DNA from: an uncultured Oscillospiraceae bacterium
GTDB taxonomy: Bacteria; Bacillota; Clostridia; Oscillospirales; Acutalibacteraceae
Reading direction: 5' to 3'
Assembly: GCA_900555805.1 (NCBI GenBank)
Contig: USMJ01000104.1
Location: 1-5,300, forward strand
DNA: 5,300 nt
The position numbers and the translations under genes are program-made. Shown here one piece after another: positions 1 through 5,233 of this stretch; position 1 is the stretch's first letter, and each line of letters begins with the position of its first letter. The notes below the pieces were generated by a model. It saw only the letters and a program-made list of their open reading frames with translations. It was not told the DNA's origin and searched no databases.

Positions 1-54
1 CGAAAATCCGGGAAATAGCTTTCGGCAAGCACAAACCAAAGCGTACGCAAAGAA
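1..54 (+). repeat. Right end of a dispersed intergenic repeat (copy 1, cut by window edge)
   Basis: These bases match 2706-2760 in the same orientation, with one missing C in the run gcgta(c)cgcaaagaa as the only difference; similarity stops abruptly after position 54. In the second copy this segment is the 3' end of a GC-rich, hairpin-filled element of about 390 bp, so the window probably begins inside another copy whose body lies upstream. Both copies lie upstream of a gene for an exported protein, 89 and 133 bases before the -35 box. Bases 55-143, between this repeat and the promoter, are AT-rich and show no gene. Confidence 0.85.
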
Positions 55-143
55 TGTTTCGGTATAGAATATCAAAAATATGACTAAATATCCAACACAT
101 ATATTTATACTGTTGATTATTTTTATAAATAGTAAATAATTTA

Positions 144-172
144 TTGACAAATAACGAACTTTGTATTAAAAT
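144..172 (+). promoter_or_regulatory. Sigma-A-type promoter of the LRR protein gene
   Basis: TTGACA at 144-149 and TAAAAT at 167-172 are separated by exactly 17 bases, a near-consensus housekeeping promoter. The upstream sequence contains TAAATAAT (133-140) in an AT-rich tract that could act as an UP element. The predicted start near 179 gives a leader of about 90 nt before the chosen ATG; only a weak 4-bp hairpin (227-240) is visible in it and no riboswitch is recognised. The promoter of the downstream hydrolase gene has the same two hexamers and the same spacing. Confidence 0.8.
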
Positions 173-253
173 TAATTACGAAGTGACGAAGCGGAAATAT
201 CATGACGCTGTTTAAGCTGTGACTTACCGTTTCGCGACGGAAAAATTTTTAGA

Positions 254-260
254 TGGAGGA
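254..260 (+). promoter_or_regulatory. Ribosome binding site that sets the start of the LRR gene
   Basis: TGGAGGA lies 9 bases before the ATG at 270. The in-frame ATG at 219 would add 17 residues in front of the signal peptide and lacks such a site, so 270 is preferred. Confidence 0.85.
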
Positions 261-269
261 TTTTATCAC

Positions 270-2282
270 ATGAAGAAAACGGCAAAAAATTTCTTTGCGT
301 TGCTGCTTGCGGCTTTGATGATCGCGAGCGTAATGCCTTTCTCGGCGGCAGCTGAGGAAGAATTCACTTTACACTTTAGGTTCCTTAAGGAAAACTACAA
401 CCCGAACACACATCAATACGATGACATCTATGCTTGGGTAGACGGTTATAGCGGAACGCCTGCGGGCGAACTCACCATTCCCGACGAGGCTGAGGGAAAC
501 CCCGTTGTCGGCGTCTGGTATAACACCTTTAAAGGCGCAGACAAGATAACCAAGATCAATTTCGGTAAGAATATGCACTACATTTTAGACAGTGCATTTG
601 AGGGTTGTACGGGTATCACGGAACTGACTATTCCCGGAAAGATCATGAATATCGAAAAAAATGCATTTTTAGGATGCACTTCGATTAAAAATCTCGTGCT
701 CGAAGAGGGCGTTACGAATGTTGGTGAAGCCGCTTTCAAGAATTGCACTTCGCTTGAGACCGCAGTTCTTCCCGAGAGCCTGGAGAGACTTAACAGCTTT
801 GAGAACTGTTCATCTCTTAAGTCTATCGTCATACCGAGCCGGATTACAGATATCAACGGATTCGCAGGTTGTTCTTCACTTGAATCCGTTACAATTCCCG
901 AAACAGCCAGAACGATTCGGTGTTACGCTTTCAAGGGCTGTTCTTCTCTTAAAAGTATAGTTATCCCTGAGCGTGTTCGCTATTTCGAATTTGAATCTTT
1001 CAAAGACTGCACAGCTTTAGCTGATATAACTCTGCTTTCCAGCTGGCTCTGGAAACTGGGCAGTGATATATTCTATAATACAGCATTTTATAACAATGAA
1101 GACAACTGGGAAAACGGTGTACTTTATATTAACGAGTTTGTTTTTTCAGCCAAGAAAGATTTGAGTGGTAAAGTTATAATAAGAGATAATACTACCGACC
1201 TTGCCGATCGAGCTTTCCAAGGTTGCACAGGAATTACGGAAATGATATTCCCCGAAAGTTTCCACGGAATAGGTTGGGAATCATTAGAAGGTTGCACATC
1301 ACTTGAAAGCGTCACATTTCTGAGCGATTCGGTAAGTATTGATCAGTTCGGATTTCAAAACTGCTCGTCGCTCAAGGAACTCGTAATCCCGCAGTTTTCC
1401 GGATATTTCCATAACAACTCATTTTACGGCTGCTCATCGCTTAAAAGCATTAACGTTGTCAATGATGACTACGGAATTGCGTCTGCTGACGGTGTAATTT
1501 TCAGTAATAATGGAAAGACATTGGAATACTGTCCTGAGGGCAAATTAGGAAGAACCTATAAAATTCCCGACGGTGTTGAATGGGTTGCTGATCATGCATT
1601 CTATCAGAATCAGAAAATTGAGAATCTTGTGATTCCCGAAAGCGTTACAACCATAGAGGACTATGCTTTCAAAAGAATGAAATCGCTTAAAAAGTTCAAT
1701 ATCCCCAAAGCAATAACTACGATTCCGATGTGTGCTTTTGAGGAATGTACCGCTCTTGAATGGGTGGCTATACCCGATCATGTAACAGTGATCGACGGCA
1801 GTGCTTTTGAAGGATGCACCAATCTTCGCTACATAAGGCTTCCCGAAGGCTTGACAAAAATTGGAGGTCGAGCATTTTATGGCTGCCCCGAACTTAAAAA
1901 GATAGCGATTCCCGAAAGCATGACCGAAATCGGCGGCATATCTCTGGGCTACCTCCAGTATGAACAGTATAAGCCCGTTATCTACACCGACGGTTTCACT
2001 ATCTACGGTTACAGCGATTCGGCGGCTGAGAAATATGCCGAAAAAAATAAGCTGGCTTTCGCCGACATAAGTCTCTTTGTTGACGAACCCGAACCCGACT
2101 GGGATTTCTCCGAACCCGAACCGGATGTTCCCGAAGAACCCGATGATCCGAAGCCGGAGGAGACCTGTTCCTGCCGCTGCCACAAGGGCGGATTCCAGGG
2201 CTTTATGTATAAGATATTCCGAATTTTCTGGAAGATCTTCAGAGTCAATGAGTACTGCGTCTGCGGCGCAAAGCATTATTGA
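270..2282 (+). CDS. Secreted BspA-like leucine-rich repeat protein with Cys/His C-terminal module
   Basis: A 670-residue exported protein. Residues 1-28 form a signal peptide: Lys start, hydrophobic core, probable cleavage after FSAAA. Residues about 85-560 are BspA-type (LRR_5) leucine-rich repeats with consensus AFxGCTSLxxIxIP. The AF..GC blocks begin at residues 109, 132, 155, 176, 197, 220, 243, then 315, 338, 361, 384, then 443, 466, 489, 512 and 535, with a 23-residue period except for two 21-residue units. Two islands (about 272-314 and 396-442) carry the NGVLYI/DGVIFS type of insert known in this family. Residues 570-600 (FTIYGYSDSAAEKYAEKN) are the usual end cap. An acidic Pro/Glu linker (606-631) leads to a Cys/His-rich tail (633-670). 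There is no LPXTG motif or C-terminal membrane anchor. Family members are surface or secreted binding and adhesion proteins; the ligand here cannot be read from sequence. It has its own promoter and terminator. Confidence 0.92.
   Translation: MKKTAKNFFALLLAALMIASVMPFSAAAEEEFTLHFRFLKENYNPNTHQYDDIYAWVDGYSGTPAGELTIPDEAEGNPVVGVWYNTFKGADKITKINFGKNMHYILDSAFEGCTGITELTIPGKIMNIEKNAFLGCTSIKNLVLEEGVTNVGEAAFKNCTSLETAVLPESLERLNSFENCSSLKSIVIPSRITDINGFAGCSSLESVTIPETARTIRCYAFKGCSSLKSIVIPERVRYFEFESFKDCTALADITLLSSWLWKLGSDIFYNTAFYNNEDNWENGVLYINEFVFSAKKDLSGKVIIRDNTTDLADRAFQGCTGITEMIFPESFHGIGWESLEGCTSLESVTFLSDSVSIDQFGFQNCSSLKELVIPQFSGYFHNNSFYGCSSLKSINVVNDDYGIASADGVIFSNNGKTLEYCPEGKLGRTYKIPDGVEWVADHAFYQNQKIENLVIPESVTTIEDYAFKRMKSLKKFNIPKAITTIPMCAFEECTALEWVAIPDHVTVIDGSAFEGCTNLRYIRLPEGLTKIGGRAFYGCPELKKIAIPESMTEIGGISLGYLQYEQYKPVIYTDGFTIYGYSDSAAEKYAEKNKLAFADISLFVDEPEPDWDFSEPEPDVPEEPDDPKPEETCSCRCHKGGFQGFMYKIFRIFWKIFRVNEYCVCGAKHY
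2166..2279 (+). other. C-terminal Cys/His-bracketed amphipathic module of the LRR protein
   Basis: Residues 633-670 begin with CSCRCH (C633, C635, C637, H638) and end with CVCGAKHY (C663, C665, H669). Between them lies a short aromatic, hydrophobic and basic stretch (YKIFRIFWKIFR, 647-658) that would form an amphipathic helix. The Cys and His spacing could bind a metal ion such as zinc. From memory, similar tails occur at the C-termini of other exported proteins of gut Clostridia, which would suggest a sorting or surface-retention tag, but no function is established here and this needs a search. The acidic Pro/Glu linker before it supports a separate domain. Confidence 0.6.
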
Positions 2283-2319
2283 TAACACATTTCCGATATT
2301 AAGATCGAAATAAAAATTC

Positions 2320-2351
2320 ACGGGCGGCCGCGAGAGCGGTTGCCCGTTTTT
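2320..2351 (+). terminator. Rho-independent terminator of the LRR gene
   Basis: A 12-bp stem (2320-2331 with 2336-2347, two G-U pairs) closes a GAGA tetraloop and runs directly into TTTTT (2347-2351). It starts 37 bases after the LRR stop codon and separates this gene transcriptionally from the element and gene that follow. Confidence 0.9.
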
Positions 2352-2437
2352 CTCGTTATCACCCGAATTATCTTTCGCGGTACGGGCGGGTTACTGCGCG
2401 GCGAAACATTCTGCCCGGCCGTAAGTCTCTGCCGCTC

Positions 2438-2460
2438 GCGCCCGTCGTCCCTCCGGGCGC
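2438..2460. repeat. Inverted repeat within the element
   Basis: GCGCCCG (2438-2444) pairs with CGGGCGC (2454-2460), a 7-bp stem with a 9-base loop. It is weaker than the other hairpins of the element. Confidence 0.5.
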
Positions 2461-2469
2461 CGTAATCGC

Positions 2470-2494
2470 CAAACACGCGCTATGCGCGTGTTTG
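2470..2494. repeat. 11-bp perfect hairpin with triloop
   Basis: CAAACACGCGC (2470-2480) pairs perfectly with GCGCGTGTTTG (2484-2494) around the loop TAT. There is no following T tract in either direction, so it does not look like a simple terminator. Confidence 0.8.
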
Positions 2495-2528
2495 CCCCGA
2501 GAGGGAAGTTTGTGCAGGATTCGGGCCC

Positions 2529-2616
2529 GGGTTGCAAAAGGTTTCCGCCGAAGGCGGAAACACGCGCGCCGCAGGCGCGCGTCCTTCGCCGCTTCGCGGC
2601 GAAGCTTTTGCAACCC
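2529..2616. repeat. 88-base perfect cloverleaf (four-way junction) structure
   Basis: The outer stem GGGTTGCAAAAG (2529-2540) pairs perfectly over 12 bp with CTTTTGCAACCC (2605-2616). It encloses three consecutive 9-bp perfect hairpins, each with a three-base loop: 2541-2561 (loop GAA), 2562-2582 (loop GCA) and 2584-2604 (loop TTC). Only C2583 is unpaired at the junction. The structure could form as RNA, as single-stranded DNA on either strand, or as an extruded junction in duplex DNA. It is not a tRNA: arm lengths, three-base loops and the lack of conserved T-loop and D-loop bases exclude that. No promoter is seen within the element, and a terminator lies upstream, so transcription is uncertain. 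Confidence 0.85.
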
Positions 2617-2639
2617 TCGCACAGACTAACCGCTGTCGG

Positions 2640-2662
2640 GGAGACGGGCGAAGCCCGTCTCC
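2640..2662. repeat. 10-bp perfect hairpin with triloop
   Basis: GGAGACGGGC (2640-2649) pairs perfectly with GCCCGTCTCC (2653-2662) around the loop GAA, the same loop as in the first cloverleaf arm. It lies 23 bases after the cloverleaf. Confidence 0.8.
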
Positions 2663-2663
2663 G

Positions 2664-2687
2664 GCGAGCCGAGGGACGCAGGCTCGC
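2664..2687. repeat. 7-bp inverted repeat in the right part of the element
   Basis: GCGAGCC (2664-2670) pairs with GGCTCGC (2681-2687) around a 10-base loop. A further small stem, GCGAA (2686-2690) with TTCGC (2695-2699), overlaps its 3' edge and would compete with it. Confidence 0.5.
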
Positions 2688-2852
2688 GAACGGTTTCGCT
2701 CAGACCGAAAATCCGGGAAATAGCTTTCGGCAAGCACAAACCAAAGCGTACCGCAAAGAAACAACCGCGAAAAGCGAAACACAAAAAGAGACGGTTTGAC
2801 TGATTTTGTCTCGTTTAGTCTATTAGTGTGACAAAATTTCTTGTGTATTTTC

Positions 2853-2874
2853 AACAAAATTTTCATATTTTGTT
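2853..2874. promoter_or_regulatory. AT-rich inverted repeat upstream of the hydrolase promoter
   Basis: AACAAAAT (2853-2860) and ATTTTGTT (2867-2874) form an 8-bp inverted repeat with a 6-base spacer, ending 19 bases before the -35 box. A related direct copy, ACAAAATTT, is at 2831-2839. It could be an operator or activator site, but such repeats are easily produced by chance in AT-rich DNA. Confidence 0.3.
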
Positions 2875-2893
2875 AGCAAACTCAATTAAATAA

Positions 2894-2922
2894 TTGACAT
2901 TTGTTTGACAACAATGTAAAAT
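2894..2922 (+). promoter_or_regulatory. Sigma-A-type promoter of the hydrolase gene
   Basis: TTGACA (2894-2899), 17 bases, TAAAAT (2917-2922). A second TTGACA at 2905-2910 has no well-spaced -10 box. TAAATAAT (2887-2894) overlaps the first base of the -35 box. The predicted start near 2929 leaves a leader of about 29 nt. Confidence 0.85.
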
Positions 2923-2944
2923 GTATTAGCAAAAATATTTATTT

Positions 2945-2949
2945 GGAGG
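2945..2949 (+). promoter_or_regulatory. Ribosome binding site of the hydrolase gene
   Basis: GGAGG is 8 bases before the ATG at 2958, which begins a classical signal peptide, so the start is well supported. Confidence 0.9.
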
Positions 2950-2957
2950 CTTAAGCC

Positions 2958-5060
2958 ATGAAGAAAAAACTCTTCAGCATCGTTCTGGCGCTCGTAATGC
3001 TCCTTTCGATGCTCCCGTTGACCGCGTTCGCCGAGTCAACACTGCCCATCGTTGTCGTTTCGGGCTATTCGTCATCTCAGATATATGAGTTCAACGACGA
3101 CGGAACGATAAAAGACAAAGTCTGGGGACTTCAGGCAGGCGGTATACTCACCGCAATCGCCAAGAGAATACCCGGTCTGACACTCGCTAACCTTGAGTAC
3201 ATGATGAACAAAAATCCCGACAAGATCGAGCAGCAGGTTGCCGACGCGGTCATGGAGATTTTCGCTCATTTTCAGCTCAACCCCGACGGAACGCCGAACT
3301 ATAACACCGGCACATGGCCCACAGATCCCGCTCAGAGCAATATGGAATACATAAACGCCAATCTTGAGACGGATCCCTATATCAAGGGCACTATCCACGA
3401 GAAAAGATATACACCCTACCTTGTTAAGAGACTCGGCGCGGCCAATGTCTATCAGTTCTCATCGGACTGGAGACTGACGGCTATCGAGTGCGCTTTCTCT
3501 CTCGCTAAGTATATCAAAGCCGTTAAGGCTTACTCCGGCGCAAGACAGGTCAACATCTTCAGCGAAAGCCACGGCGGTCAGGTCACAGGCACATACTTAA
3601 GCCTTTGCTCTATCGTTGATAAGGGCGGCGAGGACGCTTCAAGACTCGCTTCGCTTCTCGGCATAGAAGAATCCGCTCTCAAGGATTACTTCGACCTCGG
3701 CGATGTACACAACGCTATAATGAACTCTCCCGCTGTCGGCGGCGTTCAGCTCGCTTATGATTTTATCAAGGGCGGAGATCAGCTCAATGTCGATTATCAG
3801 GAAATTATTTCGTTCGTTGAATACGGCAACAATCCGCTTAAGGATATCGTCGGCGGCAACGAGTATGTCTGGGAGTCCGAATATGAGTGGCTCCTCGGCT
3901 GCGTTAAGCTTGAAAAGTTCGGAGTACTCGTCAACAACGTTATTCAGAAGCATTGTCTTCCCCTCGTTCTCTCTCTCGGCAGTATGTGGGACTTCCTTGC
4001 TCTCGGCTACTATGATGAGATCAAGGCTTCATATCTTGACACAGAAGAGAAGGCTCTCGCCTACGCTCCAATGATCGCAAGATGCGATTACACTCACTAT
4101 GTCGTTATGGAGAACCTTAACGAAAACCTTACATACGCAAGAAATCACGGCGTAAACGTCAACATTTTCGCCGGCACGGATATCACGACAGCCACAGGCT
4201 CTCAGGTCAACGGCGACTGCCTTATCGCCGCTAAGACCGCGGCAGGCGCAAAGACTCTTGACGCCGGCTACCGTTTCAACGACGGCTACAAGACAGATTA
4301 CAGCGACAGCGCGGTAACCTGCACGGATCCGAGCCACGATCATGTTTCGCCCCGTCTCAATCTCGACGCGGCATACGGCTATCTCCCCGAGAACACATGG
4401 TATATCGAGGGTCAGTATCACGCCCAGTATGCATATGACAGCTATGCGTTCTCTCTGACGAATGCTATACTGTTCGACGAGACTGTCAAAGATATATACA
4501 CAAGCGCAGAATATCCGCAGTTTGAAGTAACATATAACGCAAAGCTCGGACTTCACGCCAAGTTTGATAATTCGGTTTACGGCACTCTGACCAAGGACGA
4601 CAAGGCTCTTGTTGTCACCAACCTCTCCGAAAAGAGCAACATGGAGATCACGGGCATCAAGGTCGAGGGCATGGACATCAAGTTCGACGACGCTATCGGC
4701 AAGACGGTCAAGCTCGGCGAGAGCATTACGCTTCCGTTCTCGGGTGATATCCCCGACGCCGACATGAAGAATGTCAAGATCACGATCTACTTCATCGAGG
4801 ATAACACCGTTTGTCCGCTTGACAGCAGAACGTTCAACTTCGTCGTCAAGGGCGGACAGCCCATCATGTTCGACACCGAGAACCCGGTCATCAAGGACGG
4901 CGCTGATTCCGAAGGCTGGCTCAAGGATATAGCCAACAGACTCAACGCCTTCGATATGCCGACCAAGCTCAAGGCGATCGTTCTCTCATTCGTCAGACTT
5001 ATCAGAACGCTCATCAACGCGTTCGGTCTCATCGGCGCAGACGCCAAAGCAGGCGCATAA
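2958..5060 (+). CDS. Secreted alpha/beta-hydrolase, LCAT/lipase-like, with C-terminal beta domain
   Basis: A 700-residue exported protein. Residues 1-25 are a signal peptide (KKK start, hydrophobic core, cleavage after AFA). The first strand and oxyanion loop look like PIVVVSGYSSSQIY (30-43), comparable to the P-hhh-x-G start of LCAT-type lipases. The nucleophile elbow is SESHGG (202-207; codon of S204 at 3567-3569), with Ser in place of the first Gly of GxSxG. Likely partners are D420 (VNGD, at the place of the LCAT GDDTV acid) and H488 (EGQYHAQ). Residues about 225-390 form a helical insertion that may act as a lid. Residues about 520-632 are beta-rich and Ig-like, including KLGESITLPFSG. 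The tail (655-693) is helical, hydrophobic and basic. The expected activity is hydrolysis or transfer of a lipid or other ester outside the cell; the substrate is unknown and the triad is assigned by eye. Gene-specific promoter and terminator indicate a single-gene transcript. Confidence 0.8.
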   Translation: MKKKLFSIVLALVMLLSMLPLTAFAESTLPIVVVSGYSSSQIYEFNDDGTIKDKVWGLQAGGILTAIAKRIPGLTLANLEYMMNKNPDKIEQQVADAVMEIFAHFQLNPDGTPNYNTGTWPTDPAQSNMEYINANLETDPYIKGTIHEKRYTPYLVKRLGAANVYQFSSDWRLTAIECAFSLAKYIKAVKAYSGARQVNIFSESHGGQVTGTYLSLCSIVDKGGEDASRLASLLGIEESALKDYFDLGDVHNAIMNSPAVGGVQLAYDFIKGGDQLNVDYQEIISFVEYGNNPLKDIVGGNEYVWESEYEWLLGCVKLEKFGVLVNNVIQKHCLPLVLSLGSMWDFLALGYYDEIKASYLDTEEKALAYAPMIARCDYTHYVVMENLNENLTYARNHGVNVNIFAGTDITTATGSQVNGDCLIAAKTAAGAKTLDAGYRFNDGYKTDYSDSAVTCTDPSHDHVSPRLNLDAAYGYLPENTWYIEGQYHAQYAYDSYAFSLTNAILFDETVKDIYTSAEYPQFEVTYNAKLGLHAKFDNSVYGTLTKDDKALVVTNLSEKSNMEITGIKVEGMDIKFDDAIGKTVKLGESITLPFSGDIPDADMKNVKITIYFIEDNTVCPLDSRTFNFVVKGGQPIMFDTENPVIKDGADSEGWLKDIANRLNAFDMPTKLKAIVLSFVRLIRTLINAFGLIGADAKAGA

Positions 5061-5090
5061 GCTGAACCGAAACATAAAATACATAATATC

Positions 5091-5128
5091 AACCTCCGCA
5101 TCGCTTTCGGTGCGGAGGTTATCTTTTT
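5091..5128 (+). terminator. Rho-independent terminator of the hydrolase gene
   Basis: AACCTCCGCATCG (5091-5103) pairs with the segment 5108-5120 (13 bp, one G-U) around a CTTT loop, followed by ATC and TTTTT (5124-5128). It begins 30 bases after the stop codon. Confidence 0.9.
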
Positions 5129-5173
5129 ATGGTACGGGGGAGTGAGTGCTTCGGGGAGAATGCTTGGCCGAAG
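5119..5173 (+). repeat. Possible diverged fragment of the repeat element's left end
   Basis: TTATCTTT, four bases, then GGTACGGG (5119-5138) matches the left end of the element at 2368-2386 (TTATCTTT, three bases, GGTACGGG). Weaker similarity continues to GGCCGAAG (5166-5173), against GGCCGTAAG at 2417-2425. The hairpin body is absent. Part of the match overlaps the terminator T tract, which weakens it. Confidence 0.35.
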
Positions 5174-5193
5174 GGAGGTCGGTGCAACCGCCA

Positions 5194-5223
5194 AAGCGGC
5201 GCGGTCATATGACCGCGCCGCTT
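5194..5223. terminator. 30-bp perfect palindrome, probable terminator of the convergent gene
   Basis: AAGCGGCGCGGTCAT (5194-5208) is followed immediately by its exact reverse complement (5209-5223). On the minus strand it starts 10 bases after the stop codon of the gene entering from the right, a typical terminator position. The following T run there is only CTTT, so it is a weak intrinsic terminator by sequence. It could instead be a binding site or another palindromic repeat. Confidence 0.6.
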
Positions 5224-5233
5224 ATACATTATA

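Larger units (their letters stand above)
2371..2759. repeat. GC-rich hairpin-filled intergenic repeat element with imperfect inverted ends (copy 2)
   Basis: About 390 bases of GC-rich DNA between the LRR terminator and the AT-rich promoter of the next gene. The left end reads TCTTTCGCGGTACG (2371-2384); the reverse complement of the right end (2747-2759) reads TCTTTGCGGTACG, the same except for one base. Inside are many perfect stems with three-base loops (2470-2494, 2541-2561, 2562-2582, 2584-2604, 2640-2662), three of them nested in an 88-base cloverleaf. The last 55 bases recur at the window start. This is the pattern of a non-autonomous, MITE-like or palindromic dispersed repeat. No transposase and no clear target-site duplication are visible, so mobility is inferred. 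Overlapping open frames on both strands here look like by-products of GC-rich palindromes. Confidence 0.65.

Noticed and set aside
219..269. Upstream ATG at 219 as the LRR protein start
   Set aside because: It would place 17 extra residues before a classical signal peptide, while TGGAGGA is well spaced before the ATG at 270.
173..269. Leader of the LRR gene as a riboswitch
   Set aside because: At about 90 nt it shows only a weak 4-bp stem and no known aptamer motif.
1545..2321. 258-codon minus-strand frame opposite the LRR gene
   Set aside because: It is antisense to a clear LRR repeat array, whose repeated codons keep the opposite frame open. It has no ribosome binding site or recognisable domain.
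2529..2616. Cloverleaf as a tRNA or tRNA-like gene
   Set aside because: The acceptor-like stem has 12 bp, all loops have three bases, and there is no anticodon loop, T-loop or CCA-type end.
2470..2662. Hairpin series as a CRISPR array
   Set aside because: The hairpins differ in sequence and there is no regular repeat-spacer pattern.
2480..2866. Open frames on both strands inside the GC-rich element (including 2368-2622 and 2480-2866 minus, 2482-2799 and 2532-2723 plus)
   Set aside because: They overlap one another on both strands, run through perfect hairpins, lack ribosome binding sites and have Arg/Ala/Pro-rich low-complexity products. They are best explained by GC-rich palindromic DNA with few stop codons.
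4029..4556. 175-codon minus-strand frame opposite the hydrolase gene
   Set aside because: Its product is Val/Cys/Ile-rich without a recognisable fold, and it lies wholly within the well-supported hydrolase gene.
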